This document shows, piece by piece, positions 44,771 to 52,768 of a stretch of 64,000 nucleotides of DNA (positions within the stretch are counted from its first letter, which is position 1; each line of letters begins with the position of its first letter). This stretch comes from Actinernus sp. WN-2022 (lineage: Eukaryota; Cnidaria; Anthozoa; Actiniaria; Actinernidae). Location of the stretch: NCBI GenBank assembly GCA_030867875.1, contig JAOWCC010001589.1:143751745-143815744 (forward strand), read 5' to 3'. Position numbers and translations under genes: made by a program. Below the pieces are notes generated by a model. It did not search any database and was not told the origin of the DNA. It saw only the letters and a list, made by a program, of their open reading frames with translations.

Positions 44771-45124
44771 TTACTCCATGTCTAGTGCCGTTGGCTTTGC
44801 CGGAGCTGCAGGTTGTGTCGTGCTAACGTCGGCAGCGCGCTTATTGCCATCTACATACTTCTTGTACGTATAGTACGTGCCAACCAACGTAGCGCCAGTA
44901 CCGATGACTGCGAGGATAGCCAGGTTTTCGAACCGACCTTTCTCTACGTTGACTTCTTTGCATGATTCGCTTTCGCGCGCCAACTCTCTCTCCTGAGCTT
45001 CTCTAGCAAGTTTGTTGCTTAACGCTAGTGCCTTTCCGGCTGCAACGCGCTTTGGATCTTTTCCTTTCTTAGTTGGTACGGTCGTCGGTGGACTCGCAGT
45101 TATCTGATCCGTCTGTCCTTCCAT
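44771..45124 (-). CDS. Single-pass membrane protein with KDPKRVAAGK motif
   Basis: 117 residues. The N-terminal half is Thr/Pro-rich, then KKGKDPKRVAAGKALALSNK and a charged helix. One membrane segment follows (NLAILAVIGTGATLVGTYYTY, ~67-87), then KKYVDGNKR and an Ala/Pro tail. The KDPKRVAAGK phrase is one I associate with small proteins of cnidarian Polinton-like elements (recall, unchecked). It overlaps the 3' end of the 183-residue gene by 56 bp in another frame. Likely a virion or assembly protein. Confidence 0.65.
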   Translation of the reverse strand: MEGQTDQITASPPTTVPTKKGKDPKRVAAGKALALSNKLAREAQERELARESESCKEVNVEKGRFENLAILAVIGTGATLVGTYYTYKKYVDGNKRAADVSTTQPAAPAKPTALDME

Positions 45125-45620
45125 CTTGATTCGATATAGTAAGTACTAGTGAAGGTTCAACAGTTGTACCAGGAATGACTATGTGGCCAGATATGTGAAA
45201 TAGGACGCTAGCTAGAGCTACAAGGCGACCTGCCTTAAGCGATAGTAGGCCAGTCGCAGCACTGATCTCGTTGCGGACTAGAGGGTCTTCTCGTAGGTCC
45301 TTGATCAGGGCTTCTTGAGAATCTATTGGTACTAGGTAGGCAACTAGGCGGGTAGCTAGACGCGTCACGCCGTCGACTAAGCCTTTCGTTACTTGCTGAG
45401 CTAGAACGGCCTGATACCTCCTATACAACTTACCTACTTCTTTCTCAGGAAGTCTAGAGACGTCTCCTAGGGAAAAGTTCTTACCTAGGTATTCTTTTGT
45501 TACGCCTGTCGCAGCTAAGATCGAAAGTGATTCGCGATTGTCTGACGTAACGTCTAGGTCGGTCGGTGGTGGGCCTGTTACATCCTCACCGAATATCTCG
45601 AGTATTTCTTTATCAGCCAT
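45069..45620 (-). CDS. Unknown conserved-position protein (183 aa)
   Basis: Begins MADKEILEIFGEDVTGPPPT. The middle is helical (KEVGKLYRRYQAVLAQQVTK) and a hydrophobic stretch lies at ~130-150 (LLSLKAGRLVALASVLFHIS). No catalytic motif was recognised. It sits directly after the packaging ATPase, overlapping its end by 8 bp, and its own 3' end overlaps the next gene. A role in assembly is inferred from position only. Confidence 0.6.
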   Translation of the reverse strand: MADKEILEIFGEDVTGPPPTDLDVTSDNRESLSILAATGVTKEYLGKNFSLGDVSRLPEKEVGKLYRRYQAVLAQQVTKGLVDGVTRLATRLVAYLVPIDSQEALIKDLREDPLVRNEISAATGLLSLKAGRLVALASVLFHISGHIVIPGTTVEPSLVLTISNQDGRTDGSDNCESTDDRTN

Positions 45621-46233
45621 AGTATGTTGTAGGTGCTGGGAGCTCTAACACTACCTCGAAAGGATGACGTAGACAGAAGCACATGCGAGCGAACTTATGG
45701 GATCCAAGTATCGTTCGTAACTCTTTGCATTCTTGCGAGCCTCCATAATCCTCAAATATCCTTTTGCCATCTACGGCCGATGCTGTATGAAATGCTACTA
45801 CGATAGCTACGTTCTCGCGGAAGGGTTTACATATGCTGGTTAATTGTTGGGACAGCACCCAAATGGAAAGCCCTATATGTCGTGCAGAAAAGGCTAAGTC
45901 CACTAGCTTGTCAGTTCGTTTCTTGACGTCCTTCGATGCGGCGCAATCATCGAGAATCAATAGAGTATTGGTACCTGACCAAAATGTTGCGCAAATACTC
46001 AAAGTAGCATCGATGGCATCCTGCGGTGGTGACATGACGAAGAAATGAGGATCTCGATTTGCAAATCCACGATAAGTTTTGTTGTGGGCATACGTAGGAC
46101 AAATCAGTACTATGTAATCGAACTTACCACGAAATGATCCACGAAGTTGTTCTATGAGAAACGCAGTCTTCCCACAATTCGTCGGACCGACTATGAGTGC
46201 ATTGAACGGCACATGCTCTACGAGAGAATCCAT
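45613..46233 (-). CDS. ATP: A32/FtsK-like genome-packaging ATPase
   Basis: 206 residues. Walker A is VGPTNCGKTAF (~15-25) and Walker B is LLILDDC (~91-97). A polar SQQ sensor follows at ~129, then an arginine at ~139. Length and motif order match the packaging ATPases of Polintons, adintoviruses and the FtsK/HerA clade. It pumps the genome into the capsid at one vertex. ATG at 46233 directly abuts the capsid gene stop. This ATPase-capsid adjacency supports the identity of its neighbour. Confidence 0.9.
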   Translation of the reverse strand: MDSLVEHVPFNALIVGPTNCGKTAFLIEQLRGSFRGKFDYIVLICPTYAHNKTYRGFANRDPHFFVMSPPQDAIDATLSICATFWSGTNTLLILDDCAASKDVKKRTDKLVDLAFSARHIGLSIWVLSQQLTSICKPFRENVAIVVAFHTASAVDGKRIFEDYGGSQECKELRTILGSHKFARMCFCLRHPFEVVLELPAPTTYYG

Positions 46234-47171
46234 CAGTATAATATACTCTGCAGAGATCTGTTCAATATCGTGACCTGAGCATCCGCAAGGACGTAGATGT
46301 GCATTTTCACATTTCCACTTCCCTTCGCAGTTCTATGTATGCAAATGTCGATGTCCTTTCCACTGCCGGTTTGTGCCAATCCATCACCATGAACGGAGGA
46401 ATCTTTTGCTGTGCGACAATCGATTAGGATAGCGAATCTATTTTCAAAGAACTTCTTTGGAGTCATGGAAGTATTGGGTGTACCAAACCAGCCTTTTGCA
46501 GCCTCCCAGAAATCTAGGGGAAGCATGCCGCTTGGAAAGAGTCTGTTGGGAATCCCGTTGACATCTACTTCTACCTTAGAAATATCAGGATTTGAGAATG
46601 CTTCACTATCTCGCGTGCCAATGGTAGGTGGATCTATAAATAGTAGAAGTAGCCCAGCGAAGGATCGTCGTGGAACGTTGACGTTTTGAGATATCAAAGT
46701 ATCGGATGTTTTAGCGATATCTACTGTCTTGAAGTGAACAGCGTAGTTGTATAGGAATGCAGTACCTATTTCGTATTTGTGAAGTGCACTACTAGCCAGC
46801 GTTCCGTCCCTGATTGCTTCGTACTCTAGTTGGATGTTGGTAAGTTGGTACGTACCTATCTTCGTCGTATCCGATCCAATTACGACTTCGATGGCATTCG
46901 CTAGAGTCAACTCGAATGTAATGGTATTTTCTAAGGCATATGGATATAGAACTCCATGTTGTGTCAGAATGTCGACATCTAATGGAATCCTATATTTGGA
47001 ACCACACGCAACTAGGAGCGCGTTGTCTGCAGCAGACGAAGTACTTTTATCACCAGCTTTCGATCGTAGCTTGTTTACGTTCTCTGATTGAATGCCTTGT
47101 TGTACTCTCGACTCTCTCCTGCGTAGATAGGTATACGTCGGAGTACGTTTGTAGGAGGTCTGGCCTGACAA
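46233..47171 (-). CDS. Probable double jelly-roll major capsid protein, C-terminal ~300 aa
   Basis: A 312-codon open stretch without an ATG at its 5' end (first codon TTG at 47171). It therefore looks like the downstream part of a longer gene whose start is in the other frame (47050-47466). Beta-rich blocks include KYRIPLDVDILTQHGVLYPY, VPRRSFAGLLLLFID, FFENRFAILIDCRT and a final MHIYVLADAQVTILN. These recall uncharacterised cnidarian Polinton proteins occupying the capsid position (memory, not a search). Two beta domains of about 150 residues each would suit a double jelly-roll. Next to the packaging ATPase. The fold assignment needs structure prediction. Confidence 0.6.
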   Translation of the reverse strand: MSGQTSYKRTPTYTYLRRRESRVQQGIQSENVNKLRSKAGDKSTSSAADNALLVACGSKYRIPLDVDILTQHGVLYPYALENTITFELTLANAIEVVIGSDTTKIGTYQLTNIQLEYEAIRDGTLASSALHKYEIGTAFLYNYAVHFKTVDIAKTSDTLISQNVNVPRRSFAGLLLLFIDPPTIGTRDSEAFSNPDISKVEVDVNGIPNRLFPSGMLPLDFWEAAKGWFGTPNTSMTPKKFFENRFAILIDCRTAKDSSVHGDGLAQTGSGKDIDICIHRTAKGSGNVKMHIYVLADAQVTILNRSLQSILY

Positions 47172-47466
47172 GGTCTTCTACTGTTTCAGCTCCCATCCTA
47201 CAGATTCTACGTATGACCAAGCAGCGTCCAATGTTCGAAACGACTCTGTCATTCGCATGTCCACCAGATAGTACGATGTCGCCCAATAGCGCTAAGCTAC
47301 CAGGTACTAGTACTACACCTTCTTCTAGCTTTGGGACTTCTACGTATAGAGTCTCACCTGGATTGGCAGATGATCGAGTGAAAGTTTTCCTATACAAGTC
47401 TCGTGGAGCCTTGAGTGCATGAGGCTCTCTTCGTGCTTGAGTGGGATCCAACTTTGATGAGATCAT
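47050..47466 (-). CDS. Probable major capsid protein, N-terminal part (frame-broken)
   Basis: It starts at ATG 47466 (MISSKLDPTQARREPHALKA) and runs to a stop at 47050. It contains GETLYVEVPKLEEGVVLVPG, a beta-rich opening expected at the N-terminus of the capsid family, and YSDVYLSTQERV. After that the frame becomes unlike protein, while the other minus-strand frame (46233-47171) carries the expected continuation. The open frames overlap by 122 bp, placing a one-base break or a programmed frameshift between about 47090 and 47130. An alternative ATG at 47502 gives 12 extra residues in the divergent promoter. Confidence 0.6.
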   Translation of the reverse strand: MISSKLDPTQARREPHALKAPRDLYRKTFTRSSANPGETLYVEVPKLEEGVVLVPGSLALLGDIVLSGGHANDRVVSNIGRCLVIRRICRMGAETVEDLVRPDLLQTYSDVYLSTQERVESTTRHSIRERKQATIESW

Positions 47467-47477
47467 GTTGAATATAC

Positions 47478-47496
47478 GTAGATATATAGTTATGTT
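47478..47496. promoter_or_regulatory. Divergent promoter with TATATAGTTATG
   Basis: TATATAGTTATG at 47483-47494 lies between the divergent capsid (-) and three-helix membrane protein (+) starts. The same motif family appears at 50317-50331 (TATATATAGTTATACC), 51030-51041 (TATAAGTTATAA) and, inverted, at 55238-55250 and 55326-55339. Confidence 0.5.
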
Positions 47497-47500
47497 TAAC

Positions 47501-48553
47501 ATGGCCTCTGATGGGAGGTATGAGGAAAGACCTGGTGGAGCTGAAAGAGGAAAAGATGACTATGATAATGTTGATGAAAAAGCATGGAAAGTAGTGTTTC
47601 CAGACTCAACGAATGTGGAGCCTAGAGAATCACTCAACATGAAAACTACACCTAACTATAACGAAGAAGGCGCTCGACCAAAGACACAGGAAACATCATT
47701 GACAGATGGAGAGTTAGATGAACTCATCGGAGACTCGAAAGGTCCAAAGTTTAATACTCAACATATTTACTTCTCACAAGGCTTATCGGGAAACGCTAAA
47801 CAGATGCTATTCGACAGAATTTTGGAGCACTATGAGGATGCTGGGACTCGTGGCATACTCGAAGTAGCAACTATGAAAGACGGCAGAATCGCTGTCCACG
47901 CTTACGGAAGCAAGGAAAGACCTGTCCCTTTAACTACTACGAAAGGAGCCATATATAGTAAGATTGGTAAGGATCTTAAAAACGTTCTAGGACCTACAAA
48001 TGAAGAAGCAGTAGAAGAAGTCATCCTAGCTACTGAAAAGGCCACCGAACATCTCAAACTAAAAGACAACATACTTCAAGACCCAACGTCAACTGAGGAT
48101 CAGAAGGAAGCAGCTAAGAAAGAGAAAGTACGCATCCATAACGAAATAGAATTACTCGAACGTCAAGAAGAAGCCATACTTGAACGCATGTCATTACGCG
48201 ATAGGGTCAAAGCTATTTTCAGAAAGTATGGAATGACCGTTCTTGCAGTGGTAACTTCTATTGGCGCTATCGTTAGTACGATAGTTTCCCTTTTATCGAG
48301 ATCCGTACCGAAACCAGTAAAGGCTGGTATTGATAAAGCAGCAGATGCAGTAAAGAAGGGATTGAAAACGACTGGGGGGTTGCTAAAAGAAATGGGAAAG
48401 AAACTTGGTCAGATCCTACCTGGAATGATTGGATCGATTGCGAGTTTCATATTTACTATGGCTGGTAAAGCCCTGGGAGTACTAGCAGAGAACGTTTGGT
48501 TATTCATCGTGGCAATAGTGGTGATCACGATAGAGCAATACAAACGACGTTAA
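47501..48553 (+). CDS. Large membrane protein with three C-terminal helices
   Basis: 350 residues from ATG 47501 (MASDGRYEERPGGAERGKDD); the open frame extends to 47441, but those codons overlap the divergent capsid start. An acidic N-terminal region is followed by a globular part with QHIYFSQGLSGNAKQMLFDR and a Glu/Lys coiled coil (~190-230). Then come LRDRVKAIFRKYGMTVLAVV (helix 1), an amphipathic Lys-rich linker, helix 2 (MIGSIASFIFTMAG) and helix 3 (NVWLFIVAIVVITI) ending YKRR. I recall the same RDRVK..F.KYG..V.AV layout in cnidarian repeat-borne proteins. A membrane-active virion or exit/entry protein is possible; function unproven. Ends 4 bp into the convergent 48550 gene. Confidence 0.7.
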   Translation: MASDGRYEERPGGAERGKDDYDNVDEKAWKVVFPDSTNVEPRESLNMKTTPNYNEEGARPKTQETSLTDGELDELIGDSKGPKFNTQHIYFSQGLSGNAKQMLFDRILEHYEDAGTRGILEVATMKDGRIAVHAYGSKERPVPLTTTKGAIYSKIGKDLKNVLGPTNEEAVEEVILATEKATEHLKLKDNILQDPTSTEDQKEAAKKEKVRIHNEIELLERQEEAILERMSLRDRVKAIFRKYGMTVLAVVTSIGAIVSTIVSLLSRSVPKPVKAGIDKAADAVKKGLKTTGGLLKEMGKKLGQILPGMIGSIASFIFTMAGKALGVLAENVWLFIVAIVVITIEQYKRR

Positions 48554-48828
48554 CGAAACAACGTCCATGCAATTCCAGCTGCGGCAATGGATGTCACTGC
48601 GAGATTAATCTCATGTTGTGGGACAGCCTTCGATACAGGAACTCGTTTCTTGTGCGTCTCGAGAGGTGGTATTAATTTCTTATCTGGTGGTCCTTCCATA
48701 GGAGGCGGGAGTCCTTTGACTTCTGCGTTGATGTCGTTAGTACCTAGCATCATATCTTTCGTGGCTTTCGGGGTTGGATTCCTATAGCCATCTTTCTTAC
48801 CAAGATAGTACACTAGATTGCTTGGCAA
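48550..48828 (-). CDS. Small C-tail-anchored protein
   Basis: 92 residues starting MPSNLVYYLGKKDGYRNPTP. Proline- and lysine-rich middle (LPPPMEGPPDKKLIPPLE), then a single hydrophobic C-terminal helix (INLAVTSIAAAGIAWTLF). It starts 4 bp after the stop of the 489-residue gene and is probably co-transcribed with it. Function unknown. Confidence 0.6.
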   Translation of the reverse strand: MPSNLVYYLGKKDGYRNPTPKATKDMMLGTNDINAEVKGLPPPMEGPPDKKLIPPLETHKKRVPVSKAVPQHEINLAVTSIAAAGIAWTLFR

Positions 48829-48831
48829 TGA

Positions 48832-50301
48832 TCACACGCCTATAGCTATTGCTAGATCGAGCCTCTTATGCGTTGTCGTTATAGCGGTAAGATAGTTTTT
48901 GTAGCTCACCACTAAATCGTTTTCGAGAATAGCGCCTTCGACTAAGCTCTTGAACTTTTCTTTGACGTTGAAGCTACCTACGATGGATTCGTTAAGGTCG
49001 TTTTGAGCGCCTAGAATACAGTAGCCAAAAGCCTCGACAGATCGATTCAATCTACCTAACCCAGCGTTCGTCAAACCTCTACCGATCGGTGGCGTAAACC
49101 AATTGTATTGTTTACCGTTGTTATTGCTAATGTACGATAAAGGAAACTGATAGTCCGTACGACTCTCCTCAGGAAACTTAAAGTCACCACCAGGCCACTT
49201 CGCAGAGTACGAAGTATTATGTGCGTACTTCTCCGTATAGTTCACCATTCTTCCATGAGAGTTTACGTAGACGTCTCCTAAGCCATCCCACCGAAAGTCT
49301 GGCGTTCGAGATATACCGAATTCGATGCACCATTTCTCAAGGACTGATTTGCTATAGAGATTGTCGAGTTGCTTGAAAGCACGGTTACCAGGTAGAGGAG
49401 CTCCAAGTTCGTGTAGAATTCTTCGTATCGTGAAATATACGTGGAATCGTAGGAACCCTTGGACAACTGGTGGATATGTTTTGAAAGTGGGGTCAAACAA
49501 CGACACTCCGCATCCAGAAGTTGCACACCACGTTGCAAAATTAAGTTGTTGAGGCCAGTATTTTAAATCCGGACCTGATAACCATCTACGAGACTCCTTT
49601 GCTGTCGTATGCTTTACAACGATCTCCTTGAATATATTTGGAACACCTGCTTCGAACTTCTTCGTAGGTGTGACGTATATCCATAACTTGGTGAGATCTA
49701 TATCATGTGCCTGTTCGGTAAAAGGAACTGCTCGAATAGGATATTTCGCACTCTTATCTAGTGTCAACGTAGATGGGAAACCATCAACCATTCCCTGCAA
49801 TGCGTCATCGATGCGTTTTTGAGCGACTGCAGATAACTTTGAGACATCATCGCCGTAAACGACATAGCTAGAATCTCCATCCCGAAACCAAATACCCGTC
49901 GAATATTTGCCAGGACCGTTCACTTCCGTAGAGGCATAGAACTTGTGAAGATCCGTATGTGGATATCGTTTCTCGAACTTCGCTAATAGATCTGCATTCA
50001 ACGTTGCGATCTTATCGTTTTCTTCTATCCAATCGCGTTTGGAAAGACCTTCGTGTTCCCGCGCGAATAGTACGCTCTCGTAAACTGACTTACCACCAAG
50101 TGCTATATCGAGAGCCTTACCAGTGCGACCAAGCCACCCCATCAATTTACCACCTCCCGTCTTAGTAGGAGGACCTTCCTCCGTGAACACGCGATGAGAC
50201 ATTCCCCGATCGATGAAATTAACATTATCGGAAGTAGATTCGAACCAACTAAGTACGGCATTAGGAAATAGGTACTTGAACTGCCGCCATGCGTCTGTCA
50301 T
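48832..50301 (-). CDS. Large conserved virion candidate of cnidarian Polintons
   Basis: 489 residues from ATG 50301 (MTDAWRQFKYLFPNAVLSWF); an upstream ATG at 50370 would run through the divergent promoter. A Gly-rich LMGWLGRTGKALDIALGG segment (~54-70) is followed by mixed alpha/beta sequence. The most distinctive part is YWPQQLNFATWCATSGCGVS with RFHVYFTIRRILHELGAPLP (~248-303). Near the end are YNWFTPPIGRGLTNAGLGRL and FGYCILGAQNDLNESIVGS. I recognise this WP.QLN.A.WCAT.GCG / RFHVYFTIRRIL pattern from uncharacterised cnidarian proteins, but no function is known to me. Size and location suggest a structural protein. Confidence 0.7.
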   Translation of the reverse strand: MTDAWRQFKYLFPNAVLSWFESTSDNVNFIDRGMSHRVFTEEGPPTKTGGGKLMGWLGRTGKALDIALGGKSVYESVLFAREHEGLSKRDWIEENDKIATLNADLLAKFEKRYPHTDLHKFYASTEVNGPGKYSTGIWFRDGDSSYVVYGDDVSKLSAVAQKRIDDALQGMVDGFPSTLTLDKSAKYPIRAVPFTEQAHDIDLTKLWIYVTPTKKFEAGVPNIFKEIVVKHTTAKESRRWLSGPDLKYWPQQLNFATWCATSGCGVSLFDPTFKTYPPVVQGFLRFHVYFTIRRILHELGAPLPGNRAFKQLDNLYSKSVLEKWCIEFGISRTPDFRWDGLGDVYVNSHGRMVNYTEKYAHNTSYSAKWPGGDFKFPEESRTDYQFPLSYISNNNGKQYNWFTPPIGRGLTNAGLGRLNRSVEAFGYCILGAQNDLNESIVGSFNVKEKFKSLVEGAILENDLVVSYKNYLTAITTTHKRLDLAIAIGV

Positions 50302-50316
50302 GTTGAAGCTATACGT

Positions 50317-50331
50317 ATATATAGTTATACC
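50317..50331. promoter_or_regulatory. Divergent promoter TATATATAGTTATACC
   Basis: It is centred between the minus ATG at 50301 and the plus ATG at 50345, so it can serve both. The core TATAGTTATACC is identical to the inverted copy at 55238-55250. Confidence 0.5.
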
Positions 50332-50344
50332 TTCAACATATAAG

Positions 50345-51034
50345 ATGGTTCTCTTAAATGTCACCACCACGTCAGCCGATCATACTGTCTACCTTCCAGA
50401 GCCTATGAAGATACGGAGTATAGCCCTCCTCGAGGTTACTATTCCAAACAGCCGGTACAACTTGAAGACCGAGGGCGTCTTTAGCTGGTGGTCAGACGAT
50501 GGTACGCAATCCCAAAAATACCGTATACCTATTGGAAATTATGACGTTAGCGAAGTGATAAGGTTCTTCAAGCCTGCGATAGATAATATCGCCTTAAAGT
50601 TCATTGAAAGACCCGAACGGGGGGAGAAGTCGCTGGAGATCCTTAAGAGGTTCCAAATGTCTGACTCGCTATGTAAACTTTTGAGGGTTTGTAGGGAAGT
50701 ATCTGATGTGAATAAAGTTGGGTTCCAACCAAGTACGCACTCCTATAACGTGAGAACCCACCAAGAGATGTACGTCTGCTGCGATCAGGTGGATACCCAC
50801 GACTCCCTCAACGTTATGAAAAAGGAAACCGAGGCTAACCCATCGCAAGTTCTCGCATGTATCCAGGTTAGTGGTAGTAGATTCCAACGAGTCAAGTACT
50901 CAATACTGAACCCCATAGAAATAGATGCACGATCTTCGAATAGCATTCGTTTATTCATACGTACGAGAAAGAGGCTTGTGGTTGACTTTCATGGTCATCC
51001 TCTGCACTACGTATTGAAGCTAAACCTCATATAA
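50345..51034 (+). CDS. Penton-like minor capsid candidate
   Basis: 229 residues from ATG 50345 (MVLLNVTTTSADHTVYLPEP). It begins with a beta-rich segment: EPMKIRSIALLEVTIPNSRY and NLKTEGVFSW, then RIPIGNYDVSEVIRFF. The C-terminal half has VLACIQVSGSRFQRVKYSIL and NSIRLFIRTRKRLVVDFHGH. The pattern (short loops, an N-terminal V.IP.S.YNL phrase, a final beta block) resembles single jelly-roll minor capsid proteins in Polinton-like elements. Assignment is by style and length only. It is followed 13 bp later by the next gene on the same strand. Confidence 0.5.
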   Translation: MVLLNVTTTSADHTVYLPEPMKIRSIALLEVTIPNSRYNLKTEGVFSWWSDDGTQSQKYRIPIGNYDVSEVIRFFKPAIDNIALKFIERPERGEKSLEILKRFQMSDSLCKLLRVCREVSDVNKVGFQPSTHSYNVRTHQEMYVCCDQVDTHDSLNVMKKETEANPSQVLACIQVSGSRFQRVKYSILNPIEIDARSSNSIRLFIRTRKRLVVDFHGHPLHYVLKLNLI

Positions 51035-51047
51035 GTTATAACGTACG

Positions 51048-51668
51048 ATGGAAGGCGACTCGATTCAACCGTTTCCCTCAGCACCAAGTATCTATCCACC
51101 GATTGTTAGTGACACTGGAAAGAACTTTAGACTGCAAACGATCCGAGACACGCTTTCGGACATAGAAGTTCAAGAAAGGCACTACGAAGGTGTACGCAAG
51201 AAATATGCACGTTCTCAAGGAATAGTTCATGGTATCGCAGTGGTAACTGGAGGTCTATCTGTGATCTTATCTGGATCTGGATTGGGTGTAGCGTTGACTG
51301 GGGTTGGAATAGTGATTGGTCTTCCACTTGGAGTTATTGGTGGGCTATGTGGATTAATTTCAGCATGTACGACCCTTGGAGCTAAGAAGTTAGGAATGAA
51401 GGTTTCTAAGCATGAAAGGACAACTATGTTGGCAAAGGCGAAAATCAATACGATTAGAGATCTAGTATCGAAGGCCCTACGCGATGAAAACATATCCGAC
51501 TCTGAATACGGTCTCATCCTGAACGAAGTGAATAAGTATGAGATCATGAGGTCTGAAATTCGTCGCGAGACTTCCATAGGTGAAAAAAGTCCGGATCAGG
51601 TTCGAGCCGAACTCAAGCAAGAAGTGCAAAAGGAAATGCGAGAAAAACTTGGCAGCTTAGTGGGGTAA
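51048..51668 (+). CDS. Two-helix membrane protein
   Basis: 206 residues. The N-terminus is Pro/Ser-rich, then a helical charged region (IRDTLSDIEVQERHYEGVRK). A long Gly-rich hydrophobic hairpin follows (GIVHGIAVVTGGLSVILSGS, then GVALTGVGIVIGLPLGVIGG, ~58-112). The tail has VSKHERTTMLAKAKINTIRD, DENISDSEYGLILNEVNKYE and a coiled coil. I recall this organisation (VVTG.LSV.LS, VSKHE., S.ALRD..ISD.E) in many cnidarian repeat-derived proteins. Function unknown; a virion membrane or pore protein is possible. Its end overlaps the TFIIB-like gene by 12 bp, convergent. Confidence 0.7.
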   Translation: MEGDSIQPFPSAPSIYPPIVSDTGKNFRLQTIRDTLSDIEVQERHYEGVRKKYARSQGIVHGIAVVTGGLSVILSGSGLGVALTGVGIVIGLPLGVIGGLCGLISACTTLGAKKLGMKVSKHERTTMLAKAKINTIRDLVSKALRDENISDSEYGLILNEVNKYEIMRSEIRRETSIGEKSPDQVRAELKQEVQKEMREKLGSLVG

Positions 51669-52658
51669 GAATCGATATTTCCTATGAAAGAAACGAACAT
51701 GGCTCTCACTTTCACTTCGCCAAGTCCTATCGCTAGTTAGCCCATGCCTAGTGTAGATTGGTTCGAAGTGGGAATGGTAAGAAAACAACTCCTTGACAAA
51801 ACGCTTGACCGCATTTCCAAATACGTCACATCGTTTAACGACATCTTTAAGAGACATAGACGATCCTAAGCGACGTAGCACCTCGTAACTTGCTCTAACA
51901 ACTTTCGTCTTAAGTATTGATCTGGGGCCTATATTGTTTTCCATTGCCGTAGTAACAACCTCGTGGACTATTTGTTGAACGTCTATAGGTAGTCCTTGAG
52001 GATCGAGTTTAAGGAAAGTCGTTGCAATGTGAGGAACTATGCGCTCGACATCCAAGTCTACATCGATCTTATCGTCGTTATACAGAGAACGTATAAAGAC
52101 CTCTCCGCTACAGATGCTTTTGTTGTTTAGTTGCATGAAGCAAGCAACCTCGCCTCTAGATCGCACAAACCCGCATTGTATGCACGCATGGTAGAGTAGA
52201 GCAGCTAAAATATTTATCTTAGCATCGCTACGCTTGAGACAAACTTTATTTACTTGGATAAATGTGTCGGCTACGATTCCTAACGTGTTCGTAGGGAACG
52301 AGAGGCCATACCTTTGTTTATAAATAGTGTTGTACGCTTGTAGTTCTCGTAGGATCGTTCGTCGTTGCAGTTCTGTGTCGTCGCTTTGCTTTGGTTTTGC
52401 GCGGTCTAGATCACTTTGATACTGAAATTTATCCGGACCTACCATACGCAGTCGAGTAGTAGTAATAGCGATCTTCGTTTCTTCACATGGTTCGGCCTCG
52501 GAAACTAGACCACATGTGGGACACACGAATTCCGTTCCTTGTATTTCAAAGGGGCAGAGACAATCAGAACATGTTTCACTGGTGTTAATATGCAATTGTG
52601 GTTTGATATGCAGGCTTCTACAAATTCCAGAACCAAACAATCTGATGAGCTCGTCCAT
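51657..52658 (-). CDS. TFIIB-like transcription initiation factor
   Basis: 333 residues. An N-terminal zinc ribbon has Cys30, Cys33, Cys46 and Cys49 (CSDCLCPFEIQGTEFVCPTC followed by GLVSEAEP), the C-x2-C..C-x2-CG..V signature of TFIIB/TFB. A B-linker-like region (~65-100) leads to two helical cyclin-like repeats: ILRELQAYNTIYKQRYGLSF..ADTFIQVNKVCLKRSDAKIN..AALLYHACI (~103-160), then a second from ~200 to 295 (IVHEVVTTAMENNIGPRSIL, VRASYEVLRRLGSSMSLKDV). TFIIB recruits RNA polymerase II to promoters. Here it is within the element and could direct transcription of its genes. A TATAGTGTATC sequence lies just upstream of its ATG. Confidence 0.82.
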   Translation of the reverse strand: MDELIRLFGSGICRSLHIKPQLHINTSETCSDCLCPFEIQGTEFVCPTCGLVSEAEPCEETKIAITTTRLRMVGPDKFQYQSDLDRAKPKQSDDTELQRRTILRELQAYNTIYKQRYGLSFPTNTLGIVADTFIQVNKVCLKRSDAKINILAALLYHACIQCGFVRSRGEVACFMQLNNKSICSGEVFIRSLYNDDKIDVDLDVERIVPHIATTFLKLDPQGLPIDVQQIVHEVVTTAMENNIGPRSILKTKVVRASYEVLRRLGSSMSLKDVVKRCDVFGNAVKRFVKELFSYHSHFEPIYTRHGLTSDRTWRSESESHVRFFHRKYRFLPH

Positions 52659-52768
52659 GATACACTATAGATGTCATCCGTTTAATAGAAAGAAAAAAGA
52701 AAAAGAGAATGAAGAGGGTCACGCAACGACTTTCTTCATTCTTTTTTTTTTTCTTAATGTGGGGATTC
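52659..52768. other. Spacer with A- and T-rich tracts
   Basis: GAAAGAAAAAAGAAAAAGAG at 52688-52707 and a T-run at 52742-52754. It separates the TFIIB-like gene start from the end of the Cys-rich gene; possible terminator or promoter region. Confidence 0.35.
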
